Assembly (NCBI RefSeq): GCF_003026105.1
Contig: NZ_PYNW01000001.1
Coordinates: forward strand, 62,001 to 126,000
DNA length: 64,000 nucleotides
DNA from: Photobacterium sp. GB-56
GTDB lineage: Bacteria; Pseudomonadota; Gammaproteobacteria; Enterobacterales; Vibrionaceae
Direction of reading: 5' to 3'
Shown here: positions 1 to 9,256 of the stretch, piece by piece
How the letters are laid out: the number at the start of each line of letters is the position of its first letter
How positions within the stretch are numbered: the first letter of the stretch is position 1
Made by a program: the position numbers and the translations under genes
Notes under the pieces: model-generated
Databases searched by the model: none
The model's input: the letters and a program-made list of their open reading frames with translations, nothing else
Told to the model about the DNA's origin: nothing

Positions 1-1449
1 GACCTCCATACCGCAACCACGAGGGTAACGGACCGCACTTGGTCCTTGGTATTGGTGACCAGTATAGAGCATTTGACGACATTCATTTTCGTCACTCGGT
101 GCCATAATCACCATGTTAGGAATACAGCGCATAAAGCTAATATCAAATGCACCTTGGTGGGTTTGACCATCAGCACCGACTAAGCCTGCACGATCAATGG
201 CAAACATCACAGGAAGATCCATGATAGCAACATCATGAATTAATTGATCATATCCACGTTGAAGGAAAGTTGAGTAGATAGCGACAATAGGATGATAACC
301 ACCAATTGCCATGCCCGTTGCCAGTGTCACCGCGTGTTGTTCAGCAATCGCCACATCAAAGTATTGATCTGGGAACTCTTTAGAAAAGCGCACCATACCT
401 GAGCCTTCACGCATAGCCGGTGTGATAGCCATCAATTTGTCATCAATAGCGGCCATATCACATAGCCAATCACCGAAAATATTAGAAAACGTCGGACTTG
501 CATCCTTCGCTTTGGGTAATGGTTTCTGGCTTAAATCAAATTTAGGAACGGCATGGTAATTAATTGGATCCGCTTCAGCTGGCGCATAACCTTTGCCTTT
601 TTTCGTCATAATATGAAGAAATTGTGGGCCTTTTAGGTTACGCATGTTTTTCAGTGTCTTAACAAGCTCATGCACATCGTGGCCATCAACAGGGCCAATG
701 TAATTAAAGCCTAACTCTTCAAACATAGTGCTTGGCACAACCATGCCTTTGATATGCTCTTCTGCGCGTTTTACCATTTCTTTGATAGGAGGCGCATTGG
801 ATAGAACTTTCTTACCACCTTCACGAATAGAGGTATAGAAATTACCCGATAGTAAATGGGCTAAATGATTATTTAACGCGCCGACATTTTCAGAAATCGA
901 CATTTCATTGTCATTTAAGATAACTAGCATATCGCTGTGAACATCACCAGCATGGTTCATCGCTTCAAACGCCATGCCTGCGGTGATAGCGCCATCGCCA
1001 ATAATGCTAACAACTTTGCGATTTAGGCCTTCTTTTTCTGCTGCAATCGCGAGACCTAGACCTGCACTAATGGAAGTTGATGAGTGACCAACCGAAAGTG
1101 TGTCGTACTCACTTTCACCGCGCCATGGGAATGGGTGCAAACCGCCTTTTTGGCGAATGGTTGCCATATCATCACGACGTCCTGTTAAAATTTTATGTGG
1201 GTAGGCTTGATGACCAACATCCCATATAACTTTATCAAAAGGCGTATTGTAGACGTAGTGAAGCGCAACGGTAAGCTCGACTGTACCGAGTCCGGAGGCA
1301 AAGTGGCCGCTGGTCTGACTCACAGATTTCAACAAATAGGTACGAAGTTCATCGCATACTTGTGGAAGGCTTTCAGCTGGCAATAATCGTAATTCATCAG
1401 GCGTGTTTGCGAGGGCCAGATGAGGGTATTTTGAGATATCCAAAGTCAT
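1..1449 (-). CDS. dxs: 1-deoxy-D-xylulose-5-phosphate synthase, 3' end cut by window edge
   Basis: Condenses pyruvate and glyceraldehyde 3-phosphate to DXP, the first step of the non-mevalonate isoprenoid pathway (also feeds thiamine and pyridoxal synthesis). It is open from an ATG at 1449 to base 1, giving 483 codons; the family is about 620 residues, so roughly the last 140 codons lie outside. Visible features are the start [18 protein letters not shown] with His49, the thiamine diphosphate motif GDGAITAG at 151-158, and AIAEQHAVT with the transketolase-type glutamate near 370. The gene follows ispA on the same strand with a 24-bp gap, the usual xseB-ispA-dxs order of gammaproteobacteria, so the three are probably co-transcribed. 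Confidence 0.97.
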   Translation of the reverse strand, partial: MTLDISKYPHLALANTPDELRLLPAESLPQVCDELRTYLLKSVSQTSGHFASGLGTVELTVALHYVYNTPFDKVIWDVGHQAYPHKILTGRRDDMATIRQKGGLHPFPWRGESEYDTLSVGHSSTSISAGLGLAIAAEKEGLNRKVVSIIGDGAITAGMAFEAMNHAGDVHSDMLVILNDNEMSISENVGALNNHLAHLLSGNFYTSIREGGKKVLSNAPPIKEMVKRAEEHIKGMVVPSTMFEELGFNYIGPVDGHDVHELVKTLKNMRNLKGPQFLHIMTKKGKGYAPAEADPINYHAVPKFDLSQKPLPKAKDASPTFSNIFGDWLCDMAAIDDKLMAITPAMREGSGMVRFSKEFPDQYFDVAIAEQHAVTLATGMAIGGYHPIVAIYSTFLQRGYDQLIHDVAIMDLPVMFAIDRAGLVGADGQTHQGAFDISFMRCIPNMVIMAPSDENECRQMLYTGHQYQGPSAVRYPRGCGMEV

Positions 1450-1473
1450 AACAGTGTCGGCGCTTATACTGAT

Positions 1474-2376
1474 TTAGCTTTTGCGTTCGATAATATATCG
1501 GGCAAAAACTTCTAATTGGGATGTATTGTAGGGTATAGCCGCTAATGCTTGTAGTGCTTCTTGATAAAGTAGTTGTGCTTTTTCTTGTGCACCATCTAAG
1601 CCAAGCAAGGCTGGATAGGTACTTTTATCCAAGGCAAGATCAGAACCTTGTGGTTTACCTAAGGTTTCGGTATCACTGATCACATCTAAAATGTCATCTT
1701 GCACTTGGAATGCAAGGCCAATAGCTTCTGCATACTGATCAAGTTGCGGCAAAATTGCTACGCCTTTATCACCAGCAGCTAATGCTCCTAAGCGGACGGC
1801 ACAGCGAATCAAAGCCCCTGTTTTGTGTCGGTGGATTAATTCTAGTTGTTCTAATCCAACATGTTTACCTTCAGCATCAAGATCTAAGGCTTGCCCTAGA
1901 CACATTCCGGCAGCGCCTGATGCTTTTGCAAGCTCACTTACCATAGCAATACGTTGGGTGTTGCCATCTTGGCTCAATTGTCCATTCGCCAAAATATCAA
2001 AAGCCAGTGTTTGTAGTGCGTCACCCGCAAGAATGGCAATGGCTTCATCAAACGCAATATGACAAGTGGGTTGACCACGACGTAATGCGTCATCATCCAT
2101 CGCAGGTAAATCATCATGGATTAATGAGTACGCATGAATACACTCAACCGCAGCGGCTGGCGTGTCAAGATAGTCCTGAGTTACCCCTAACATTTCACCG
2201 GTTACATAGGTTAGAAAAGGACGCGCACGTTTGCCACCCAGCAGTGTTCCGTATTGCATGGCTTTAAGTAGGGCTTTATCTGCAAATGGTTGAGTTGATA
2301 ACCAGTTTGCTAATACGTCATTACTACGTTGTTGATAGCACTTAAGGGATAGCGATAAAGAAGAACTATTGGTCAT
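1474..2376 (-). CDS. ispA: (2E,6E)-farnesyl diphosphate synthase
   Basis: Adds two isopentenyl diphosphate units to DMAPP to make geranyl then farnesyl diphosphate, precursor of quinone side chains and undecaprenyl phosphate. From the ATG at 2376 the protein is 300 residues, close to the 299 of E. coli. The first aspartate-rich motif reads [12 protein letters not shown] (about residues 86-96) and the second QVQDDILD (about 224-231); GGKRARP near 47 is the substrate-binding loop. A longer frame begins at a TTG at 2388 but adds only four residues. The start lies inside the last codons of xseB, so the two are translationally coupled. Confidence 0.96.
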   Translation of the reverse strand: MTNSSSLSLSLKCYQQRSNDVLANWLSTQPFADKALLKAMQYGTLLGGKRARPFLTYVTGEMLGVTQDYLDTPAAAVECIHAYSLIHDDLPAMDDDALRRGQPTCHIAFDEAIAILAGDALQTLAFDILANGQLSQDGNTQRIAMVSELAKASGAAGMCLGQALDLDAEGKHVGLEQLELIHRHKTGALIRCAVRLGALAAGDKGVAILPQLDQYAEAIGLAFQVQDDILDVISDTETLGKPQGSDLALDKSTYPALLGLDGAQEKAQLLYQEALQALAAIPYNTSQLEVFARYIIERKS

Positions 2377-2611
2377 GGCTTGGTTCAAAATCAGTCAGTG
2401 GAGCTTCATCATCTGCCTGAAGCAAAATTTCTACACGTTGCTCAGCTTGTGTCAGCTTTTGTTGGCTGCTGCGAGCAAGAGAAATACCTCGTTCGAATTT
2501 TTTTAGCGCATCTTCCAGTGGGATATCGCCAGATTCTAGTTCATTGACAATGGCATCTAGCTCATCAAGGGCGGCTTCGAATGCCATATTTTCTGGTTTT
2601 TTTGCTGCCAT
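2366..2611 (-). CDS. xseB: Exodeoxyribonuclease VII small subunit
   Basis: Small subunit of exonuclease VII, which degrades single-stranded DNA to acid-soluble oligonucleotides together with the large subunit XseA (not in this window). The protein is 81 residues, as usual for the family, and contains the conserved stretch [20 protein letters not shown] followed by a helical [12 protein letters not shown] segment. The ATG at 2611 is preferred over one at 2638 because it gives the family N-terminus [11 protein letters not shown]. Its stop overlaps the start of ispA. Confidence 0.95.
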   Translation of the reverse strand: MAAKKPENMAFEAALDELDAIVNELESGDIPLEDALKKFERGISLARSSQQKLTQAEQRVEILLQADDEAPLTDFEPSHDQ

Positions 2612-2958
2612 ATCATTTTCACTCTTATCTAAGTGCACGAAAAATAACGTAGAGAATTACTGGGGTCAAATTATGTCACAGGAATCTGTGTCGCTGACAG
2701 TAATTTTAATAAATAGTCTTCATTAATTGGTTAATAAAAAGCTAAATGAAAAGCTGAATTGGTCGATAAAGAGTTACTTTGCTGATGACATTCATCATTT
2801 AATGCTAAGAAGTGCCTTAGCGAAATAGTGAATATGGCGGTGGCTTTAAAGTTTTGGCTGTCTTTAGAGCGTATTATCTCAGTGATAGATTCAGATGTGT
2901 TGATTGATGTTCAATAAACGCAAGCCATTATTTTTACCTAGCAAAAGAGGATCATGCT
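2612..2958. other. Divergent intergenic region between xseB and pomA
   Basis: This holds the promoters of the dxs operon (minus) and the stator operon (plus). A small inverted repeat CACAG-GAAT-CTGTG lies at 2677-2690. I see no convincing sigma-70, sigma-28 or sigma-54 promoter. An AGAGG at 2946-2950 is the ribosome binding site for the TTG start of pomA. Confidence 0.6.
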
Positions 2959-3720
2959 TTGGATTTGGCGACGCTTATAGGATTGCTTGGTGCATTCGCA
3001 TTCATTGTTATGGCTATGCTGCTCGGCGGCGATCTGGTTATGTTTTACGATACATCATCGATTTTGATTGTATTAGGCGGCAGTACTTTTGTTGTGTTAA
3101 TGAAATACAACATTGGGCAATTTTTTGGTGCTGCAAAAATCGCCATTAAAGCCTTTATGTTTAAGACTGATAATCCAGAAGAGTTAATTGCCAAAATTGT
3201 AGAAATGGCTGATGCGGCGCGTAAAGGTGGATTTTTAGCATTAGAAGAGATGGAAATTACGAATCCTTTTATGCGTAAAGGCATTGATATGCTGGTGGAT
3301 GGCCATGATGCTGATGTGGTTCGCGTCACGCTACAAAAAGATATTTCATTAACCAATGAACGCCATGAACAAGGGGTAGGGATCTTCTCCTCCTTTGGTG
3401 ATGTTGCGCCTGCTATGGGAATGATAGGTACGCTTATTGGCTTGGTTGCCATGCTTTCTAACATGGATGATCCGAAAGCTATTGGTCCTGCAATGGCCGT
3501 TGCCTTATTAACGACGCTATATGGCTCGATGTTGGCAAACATGGTAGCGATACCTATCGCGGATAAATTAACCTTGCGTAAAGAGCAAGAGCGTTTAAAT
3601 AAGCGTTTAATCTTAGATGGCGTGCTGGCAATTCAGGATGGGCAGAATCCACGAGTGATTGATGGTTATTTGAAAAACTACCTTCATGAGAAGAAACGTA
3701 GTGTGATCCTTGACGAGTAA
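2959..3720 (+). CDS. pomA: Sodium-driven flagellar motor stator protein PomA (MotA family)
   Basis: Inner-membrane stator subunit that with PomB conducts Na+ and turns the polar flagellum. The 253-residue protein begins MDLATLIGLLGAFAFIVMA and carries four hydrophobic segments. The cytoplasmic loop has RKGGFLALEEMEI (near 90) and the charged region that contacts FliG. The motif GDVAPAMGMIGTLIGLVAML (about 148-167) is the family's third transmembrane segment. The start codon is TTG at 2959, supported by AGAGG eight bases upstream and by the N-terminus matching PomA of Vibrio. pomB starts 11 bp after the stop, so they form an operon. Confidence 0.97.
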   Translation: MDLATLIGLLGAFAFIVMAMLLGGDLVMFYDTSSILIVLGGSTFVVLMKYNIGQFFGAAKIAIKAFMFKTDNPEELIAKIVEMADAARKGGFLALEEMEITNPFMRKGIDMLVDGHDADVVRVTLQKDISLTNERHEQGVGIFSSFGDVAPAMGMIGTLIGLVAMLSNMDDPKAIGPAMAVALLTTLYGSMLANMVAIPIADKLTLRKEQERLNKRLILDGVLAIQDGQNPRVIDGYLKNYLHEKKRSVILDE

Positions 3721-3731
3721 GAGACAGTTTT

Positions 3732-4655
3732 ATGGAAGAGCAATCTTGTAAATGTAAAAAAGGTGCGCCTCCATGGATGGCGACCTTTGCTGATCTTGCC
3801 ACACTATTAATGTGTTTCTTTGTGTTACTACTTTCTTTTTCTGAAATGGATGTACTGAAATTTAAGCAAATTGCAGGTTCAATGAAATACGCTTTCGGGG
3901 TGCAAAATATGCTTGAAGTTAATGATATCCCTAAAGGTACGAGTGTTATTGCGCAAGAGTTTAGGCCAGGCCGGCCTGAGCCAACGCCAATCGAAGTGAT
4001 TATGCAACAAACGATTGATATGACGCAGCGTTCATTAGATTTTCACGAAGGCGAGTCTGATCGAGCTGGGGGCACACAACGTGATGCGGGTAAACTAACA
4101 GGTGGACAAAGTAAAAAAACGGCGACACAAAATAATGAAAATGACGAATCTGAAGCCGATCAAATACAAGAGAAACTAAAAGAGATACTGACTAAAGCAT
4201 TAGAACGTGAGATCAGTGACAAAATTATAGAAATTGAGAATCTTGGCCAGCAGTTGGTAATTCGTATTCGTGAAAAAGGTTCGTTCCCAGAAGGTTCGGC
4301 GTTTTTACAACCTAAATTTAAGCCATTAGTACGCCAAGTTGCGATGCTCGTTAAAGATGTGCCGGGCATTATTCGAGTTACGGGACATACCGCGAGTGAT
4401 AAATTGGATTCAGAGTTATACCGTTCTAATTGGGATTTATCAGCGCAGCGGGCAGTGTCAGTAGCGCAAGAAATGGAAAAAGTAGAAGGGTTTGATCATA
4501 CAAAAATGCGGGTGGTTGGATTGGCAGATACTCAGCCAATTGCTGATAACAAAACTCGAGAAGGGCAAGCTAAAAACCGTCGAGTGGAAATATCTATCAT
4601 GCAAGGTAAACCGCATTTTAGTGATGAGATCAGCAGTAACTTTAGTGCTCAATAG
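3732..4655 (+). CDS. pomB: Sodium-driven flagellar motor stator protein PomB (MotB family)
   Basis: Partner of PomA: one transmembrane helix plus a periplasmic OmpA-like domain that anchors the stator to peptidoglycan. The 307-residue protein has a short cytoplasmic N-terminus, a helix PPWMATFADLATLLMCFFVL (13-32) with Asp21 at the place of the essential ion-binding aspartate (Asp24 in V. alginolyticus), a plug and linker region, and an OmpA-like domain from about 165 to 300 with VTGHTASD and NRRVEI. Two cysteines in the N-terminal KCKK region are conserved in Vibrio PomB. A strong terminator follows. Confidence 0.97.
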   Translation: MEEQSCKCKKGAPPWMATFADLATLLMCFFVLLLSFSEMDVLKFKQIAGSMKYAFGVQNMLEVNDIPKGTSVIAQEFRPGRPEPTPIEVIMQQTIDMTQRSLDFHEGESDRAGGTQRDAGKLTGGQSKKTATQNNENDESEADQIQEKLKEILTKALEREISDKIIEIENLGQQLVIRIREKGSFPEGSAFLQPKFKPLVRQVAMLVKDVPGIIRVTGHTASDKLDSELYRSNWDLSAQRAVSVAQEMEKVEGFDHTKMRVVGLADTQPIADNKTREGQAKNRRVEISIMQGKPHFSDEISSNFSAQ

Positions 4656-4681
4656 ATTGTAGTACTTAAGGTTATTACCAT

Positions 4682-4709
4682 AATGGCAGCGCTAGTGCTG
4701 CCATTTTTA
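4682..4709 (+). terminator. Rho-independent terminator after pomAB
   Basis: AATGGCAGC at 4682-4690 pairs with GCTGCCATT at 4697-4705, followed by a run of T. It closes the stator operon. Confidence 0.85.
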
Positions 4710-5019
4710 TTGGGGCAAATAGAGTGGCTGTTTATCAAGAGCTTAAGATATTTACGCTGAATTTCGTCGATGAGAGTTGCTGGCAGAGATGATCATGACT
4801 AAGGTAAATATAATTGAAAGCCAATAACATGCGGTAAGTCTAATCGAAGATAACGTCGTGAGTTTTCATATCTTTGTTTCAGTGGTCGGTAGCTTGCTGT
4901 ATAATTCGCGCCTTTAATTCCGTTTGGTACTCTCTGTCAATTTTCACGATATGATCTGTTAAAAATCATCCGTTAATGAATTGATTCTGTACTGTAAGCC
5001 CTGTGAAGCGAAGCGTGTT
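4710..5019 (+). promoter_or_regulatory. Intergenic region with probable thiI promoter
   Basis: About 310 bp without a gene. A consensus -10 hexamer TATAAT sits at 4900-4905, 115 bp before the thiI start. No good -35 lies at the right distance (TTTCAG at 4877-4882 is poor), so the promoter call is tentative. Nothing else stands out. Confidence 0.45.
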
Positions 5020-6471
5020 ATGAAATTTATTGTTAAGCCACACCCAGAGATTTTTGTTAAAAGTGATTCAGTGCGTAAGCGTTTTATCAAAATTCTTGAG
5101 TCTAATTTACGCATCATCTTAAAGCGCCAGTCAGAGTCTGTTAGCGTTTATAACCGCCGTTTTTCATTGGAAATTAATGAATCTGATGAATCAAAGCGCG
5201 ATATGATTTTAGCGATTCTGACGCAGACACCTGGTATTCACCATACCCTTGAAGTACAGCAAACGGAATTTACTGATCTTCATAATGTTTTTGAGCAAAC
5301 ATTAGCGCTTGTTGGCCCTGAGCTGGAAGGTAAAACATTCTGTGTTCGTGCTAAGCGTGTTGGTAAGCATGATTTTACTTCGATTGAAGCTGAGCGTTAT
5401 GTCGGTGGTGGTCTTAATCAAGCTATCGAGTCTGCAAAAGTAAGACTGAAAAAGCCTGATGTGACAGTTAACATTGAAATTGAACATAATCTATTGAACC
5501 TTGTATTATTCCGCCATAAAGGTTTAGGCGGTTTCCCGCTAGGTACACAAGAAGATGTATTAAGTTTAATTTCTGGTGGTTTTGATTCTGGTGTTTCAAG
5601 CTACTTGCATATCAAACGTGGTAGTAAAGTCCATTACTGTTTCTTTAATTTAGGTGGTCCTGCACACGAGATCGGTGTTAAGCAGGTTGCGCATTATATT
5701 TGGAACAAGTTTGGTTCTTCAGCAAAAGTTAAATTTATCGCGATTGATTTTGAACCTGTTGTTGGTGAGATTTTAGAGAAAGTCGACGATGGTCAAATGG
5801 GCGTTATCCTTAAGCGTATGTTTATGCGTGCTGCGGGTAAAGTTGCTGATAAATTCGGTATCGAAGCATTGGTAACGGGTGAAGCGCTAGGTCAGGTTTC
5901 AAGCCAAACATTAACTAACCTTCGTCATATTGACGGCGTAACAGATAGCCTAATTCTTCGTCCACTGATCAACTGGGATAAAGAAGATATCATCAATGTT
6001 GCACGTGAAATCGGCACTGAAGACTTTGCGAAAACCATGCCTGAGTTCTGTGGCGTGATTTCTAAGAGCCCAACAGTAAAAGCGGTCAAAGCGAAGCTTG
6101 AAATTGAAGAAGACAAATTTGATTTCTCTATTCTTGATCGTGTTGTTGATGAGGCGCGTGTGATGGATATTCGTGACATCGAAAAGCAAAGCCAAGAACA
6201 AGCTCCTGAAGTTGAATTAGTTGAGCAGGTCGCTGGTGATGCCATTGTACTTGATATTCGTAGCCCAGATGAAGAAGATGAAAGCCCATTAGAGCTTGAA
6301 GGCATCGAAGTTAAGCACTTACCTTTCTATAAGCTAGCAACGCAGTTCGGTGACTTACCGCAAGATAAGACGTACCTTCTGTACTGTGATCGTGGTGTGA
6401 TGAGCCGCCTTCAGGCGCTGTACCTAAAAGAGAATGGTTTCGAGAACGTAAAAGTTTACCGTCCTTTATAA
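5020..6471 (+). CDS. thiI: tRNA 4-thiouridine synthase / thiamine biosynthesis sulfurtransferase ThiI
   Basis: Transfers sulfur from the IscS persulfide to uridine-8 of tRNA and to ThiS for thiamine thiazole synthesis. From ATG 5020 the protein is 483 residues (E. coli 482). In order: a ferredoxin-like/THUMP RNA-binding region (about 1-165), the PP-loop ATP pyrophosphatase motif SGGFDSG (near 184), and a C-terminal rhodanese domain with the catalytic cysteine in [10 protein letters not shown] (near 456). The frame opens 13 codons earlier at a TTG, but [12 protein letters not shown] is the family N-terminus. The presence of the rhodanese domain means both activities are likely retained. Confidence 0.97.
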   Translation: MKFIVKPHPEIFVKSDSVRKRFIKILESNLRIILKRQSESVSVYNRRFSLEINESDESKRDMILAILTQTPGIHHTLEVQQTEFTDLHNVFEQTLALVGPELEGKTFCVRAKRVGKHDFTSIEAERYVGGGLNQAIESAKVRLKKPDVTVNIEIEHNLLNLVLFRHKGLGGFPLGTQEDVLSLISGGFDSGVSSYLHIKRGSKVHYCFFNLGGPAHEIGVKQVAHYIWNKFGSSAKVKFIAIDFEPVVGEILEKVDDGQMGVILKRMFMRAAGKVADKFGIEALVTGEALGQVSSQTLTNLRHIDGVTDSLILRPLINWDKEDIINVAREIGTEDFAKTMPEFCGVISKSPTVKAVKAKLEIEEDKFDFSILDRVVDEARVMDIRDIEKQSQEQAPEVELVEQVAGDAIVLDIRSPDEEDESPLELEGIEVKHLPFYKLATQFGDLPQDKTYLLYCDRGVMSRLQALYLKENGFENVKVYRPL

Positions 6472-6497
6472 TAGCTATCGCTTTGTCTAAATAAAAG

Positions 6498-6523
6498 AAG
6501 CCTCGCAATTGCGAGGCTTTTTG
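6498..6523. terminator. Bidirectional terminator between thiI and yajL
   Basis: A perfect inverted repeat AAGCCTCGC-AATT-GCGAGGCTT (6498-6519) with T-rich flanks on both strands separates two convergent genes. Confidence 0.88.
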
Positions 6524-6559
6524 TTATCGGGCGAGTTTCTATTACTTAGTCTCAACAGA

Positions 6560-7177
6560 TTAAGTACGTGGTAATACGTCGTAATGCATATTCGGCCATA
6601 CAACCATAGGCTCTGCAACTTCAGCCGCTTTAGCTTTATTTTCCAGTTGCGTCACTATCTCTAGCGCAAACTCTTGTGCAGTTCCGGGGCCTTGACTGGT
6701 TAATAGACGTGTATTTTTATCATACACCACACGTTTAACGCGTAATTGATGTGTTGGTATATGATGTTGAAAAGCAGGATGACATGTCATGATTGAATGT
6801 GTGAACACTTGATGTGGAATAAACATCACCGCAGGCGTTGCACAGATCGCGGCGATCAGTTTACCGTCGTAATGATGCTGCTTTACAAATTCAACTACCA
6901 GTGGGCTATCACGAAAATGTTCCGCGCCTTTTAAACCGCCGGGTAACACCACGCAATCAAATGGCTCATCGGCAACATTGATCAAAGGCACGTCTGCTAC
7001 GAGCTTGATCCCGCGAGATCCTTCTAAAATTAGTGCGCCATCTTCTGCGGTACTTGCAATCGTTACTTCAAATCCAGCCCGCTTTAAAATCGCAATTGTA
7101 TTAATTGCTTCCATTTCTTCACTGCCAGGAGCAAGACAAACAGCAACGCGAGGAGCAGTTGTTATTGGTTCAAGCAT
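6560..7177 (-). CDS. yajL: DJ-1/PfpI family protein YajL (protein/nucleotide deglycase, chaperone)
   Basis: A cytosolic DJ-1 superfamily protein linked to protection from oxidative and glycation damage. The 205-residue sequence has the acidic residue in PGSEEMEAINTI (near 18) and the nucleophile elbow cysteine in IAAICATP (near 112), as in YajL/DJ-1 (Cys106). It starts inside panE: the ATG at 7177 overlaps the panE stop by 8 bases, so the two are translationally coupled. Whether its main role is deglycation or chaperoning cannot be decided from sequence. Confidence 0.92.
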   Translation of the reverse strand: MLEPITTAPRVAVCLAPGSEEMEAINTIAILKRAGFEVTIASTAEDGALILEGSRGIKLVADVPLINVADEPFDCVVLPGGLKGAEHFRDSPLVVEFVKQHHYDGKLIAAICATPAVMFIPHQVFTHSIMTCHPAFQHHIPTHQLRVKRVVYDKNTRLLTSQGPGTAQEFALEIVTQLENKAKAAEVAEPMVVWPNMHYDVLPRT

Positions 7178-8078
7178 GATATGAGGACTCCATTGATGTG
7201 ATGGTTTGCCATAACTGGGTATTCACAGGCACAGCAATATCGAATATTTTCGCTTGGTGAATAAGATAGCCAGTAATATAGTCGATTTCTGTTGGGCGCT
7301 GATAAAAAACATCTCTATTCATTGAAGAATAATTATCAGCGGTCGCTTTTATTACCGTGAGTGCCTGTTGATAAAGCTCACCATTTTTTATCCTGTAGCC
7401 TTCTGCTCGCATAACGAGCGTGACTTCATTACAAATTTGGATTAATTGGGCTTGATAGCCTTCATTAGCAAGCTCACCATTAGTACATTGATGAATGGCT
7501 GTTAATGGATTAATTGCACAATTAATGGCGAGTTTCTTCCATAATGGCTCCATGATGTCATCTTGCCAATAGCACGGTGATAATGCTTGATTGAACATGT
7601 CAGCGATGGAGTTATCAGTGGAGATGACAGAGGACAATGGGCCAATAAACGTTTGTCCAAGCCCTGTATGGCGTAGCGTACTTTCAGCTGTTTTTAAAGC
7701 AGCATGGGATGTGGTGGCATAATAAATAGTATGTTTAGGAAAGAGTTGCTTAACAGCGTCATGGCTTCCAATCCCATTGTGCATGATCACTATCTTGCAT
7801 CGCGCTGAAAGATCGTTAATAAGGGGATGTAAGGCGGTGATGACTTGGAACGATTTTACTGTCACAAGGAGTAAATCACTTTGTTGTAAATGATCTATGT
7901 GATTAGCATCGAAACAGTAAGTTCTTACTTTACCACTCAAAGATTGAAACGTGAGTGGATAGCGGGTTATGGATGAACGGGTCCAAACTTGAACATCATG
8001 TTGCGGTTGCAAAGCGATAGCCCATAATGAGCCGATTGCGCCTGCACCCAATATTGTGATTTTCACACTGCAATCCAT
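7170..8078 (-). CDS. panE: 2-dehydropantoate 2-reductase
   Basis: NADPH-dependent reduction of ketopantoate to pantoate in coenzyme A biosynthesis. The 302-residue protein has an N-terminal Rossmann motif ITILGAGAIGSLWA (7-20), a conserved catalytic lysine in PLWKKLAINCAINPLTA (near 176) and the C-terminal helical domain with PTEIDYITGY (near 265). A GTG at 8066 is an alternative start, which would shorten it by four residues. It overlaps yajL, the panE-yajL pairing common in enterics and vibrios. Confidence 0.93.
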   Translation of the reverse strand: MDCSVKITILGAGAIGSLWAIALQPQHDVQVWTRSSITRYPLTFQSLSGKVRTYCFDANHIDHLQQSDLLLVTVKSFQVITALHPLINDLSARCKIVIMHNGIGSHDAVKQLFPKHTIYYATTSHAALKTAESTLRHTGLGQTFIGPLSSVISTDNSIADMFNQALSPCYWQDDIMEPLWKKLAINCAINPLTAIHQCTNGELANEGYQAQLIQICNEVTLVMRAEGYRIKNGELYQQALTVIKATADNYSSMNRDVFYQRPTEIDYITGYLIHQAKIFDIAVPVNTQLWQTITSMESSYHA

Positions 8079-8130
8079 TGTTAACTATATTGATGTAGAT
8101 AGTAACATTGTTCAAATAGTGCAGGATCAA

Positions 8131-8155
8131 AAAAGGCGCTGATATAGCGCCTTTT
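8131..8155 (-). terminator. Terminator after ompK
   Basis: AAAAGGCGCT-GATAT-AGCGCCTTTT (8131-8155) lies downstream of the ompK stop. On the minus strand the stem is followed by more T residues. Confidence 0.85.
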
Positions 8156-8182
8156 CTCATTAATTACTCAATAACTTATTGA

Positions 8183-8935
8183 TTAGAAGTTATATTTAAC
8201 TGAGTAAATTACAGCATTTTGGTTGCCTTTAGTACCTAGCTTGTTGTAAGCGTAACGGTACTGAATGCCTGTTGTTACGTGATCCGTTGCGTTCCACCAT
8301 AGTGCTAGTGCACCGTTTGCGCTTACATCATCGCCTTCACCTGCAACGATCATGTAGTTGTCATTACGACCAAACTCAGACTCGTGCCAGTTACTGATCA
8401 TGAATTTTTCGCCGAATGCATTAAAGTTGTAGCCTGCAACCCAACCAAACATACCGCCATTCATACCAGAAAAAGATGAAGGATTTTTCCAATCAGCAGA
8501 TGTCATTGTGTGGTGGAAACCGATAAATGGGTTGAAGAACCAGCCATCACCGTTGAATGCGTAAGATAGACCTAGCACGTTATTTTGTGCAGTGAAGCCA
8601 TCGCTGTTCGTGTTGTAAACTTGTCCGTATAGACGAAGCTCTGCAATACCAGTTTTGTAAGCGATTGTACCTTTAACCGATGTACGTGCTTTATCAGAAC
8701 CTTGATCTGCATTTTCTAAGTCAGCGAAACCGTATAATTCACCCCAGCTAAAACCAGCACCACCTTCAAGTTCTAAGTACCAGAAGTCTTTTTGGTGACC
8801 AGCACGCTCTTCTGTACCGTTAGACCAATCTAAGTAGTTAACGCTCATATCACCAAAACCATACAAGTACTCTGCTTGTGCTGGGAATGTTGATGCTGCT
8901 GTTAAAACGCCTAAAGCTACTAGTGACTTGCGCAT
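8183..8935 (-). CDS. ompK: OmpK-type outer membrane protein (Tsx-like nucleoside channel family)
   Basis: A 250-residue outer membrane beta-barrel: signal peptide MRKSLVALGVLTAASTFPAQA, then alternating amphipathic strands ending in the terminal aromatic of VIYSVKYNF. YLYGFGDMSVNYLDW after the signal and the WHESEFGRND segment match Vibrio OmpK, known as the receptor of phage KVP40 and related to the nucleoside channel Tsx. The likely role is uptake of nucleosides or small solutes; phage reception is known for homologues, not shown here. A long upstream region with CRP- and CytR-like sites supports nucleoside or catabolite control. Confidence 0.88.
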   Translation of the reverse strand: MRKSLVALGVLTAASTFPAQAEYLYGFGDMSVNYLDWSNGTEERAGHQKDFWYLELEGGAGFSWGELYGFADLENADQGSDKARTSVKGTIAYKTGIAELRLYGQVYNTNSDGFTAQNNVLGLSYAFNGDGWFFNPFIGFHHTMTSADWKNPSSFSGMNGGMFGWVAGYNFNAFGEKFMISNWHESEFGRNDNYMIVAGEGDDVSANGALALWWNATDHVTTGIQYRYAYNKLGTKGNQNAVIYSVKYNF

Positions 8936-9256
8936 GTTTTTATCTCACTCAATATGGTCTAAATATAGGGATTTTTGGCCGCCCCGTTTTTCTGGCGCTG
9001 ATTCTAGTGTTTTATATCTCGTTTGGGAATGTAACGTTTGCGCAAACCTTTGCTTTTTGTGATCGTGATCGGCTGAAATCGATTACATTTACATTAAAAA
9101 TGTGATGAATCTGAATTTATATTGCGATTTAAATGAACTTTTTTTGACTTTAATACTCTGTGCTAATTTTTTTGGTAGCAAAAATTCGCAATTTACATGA
9201 GAAAGGTAAGTTAAGGCTTCCGTTTTCAACAGAAACCTTACTTATCATAGGTGAGG
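8936..9256. other. Intergenic region upstream of ompK
   Basis: About 320 bp separating the ompK start from the end of ampG, both on the minus strand. Besides the palindrome and CRP-like site at 9036-9073, a second TGTGA occurs at 9101-9105. No gene is supported. Confidence 0.6.
9036..9073 (-). promoter_or_regulatory. LacI-family-type palindrome next to a CRP-like site upstream of ompK
   Basis: GTTTGCGCAAAC at 9036-9047 is a perfect 12-bp palindrome of the kind bound by LacI-family repressors (CytR, PurR). Eleven bases away TGTGATCGTGATCGGC (9058-9073) resembles a CRP site, strong in the TGTGATC half and in GATC. The sites lie about 100-140 bp upstream of the ompK start. CRP plus CytR is the known regulation of E. 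coli tsx. Assignment of proteins is inference. Confidence 0.5.

Noticed and set aside
2677..2690. CACAG-GAAT-CTGTG repeat before pomA
   Set aside because: Five-base arms are common by chance in a window of this size; not called as an operator.
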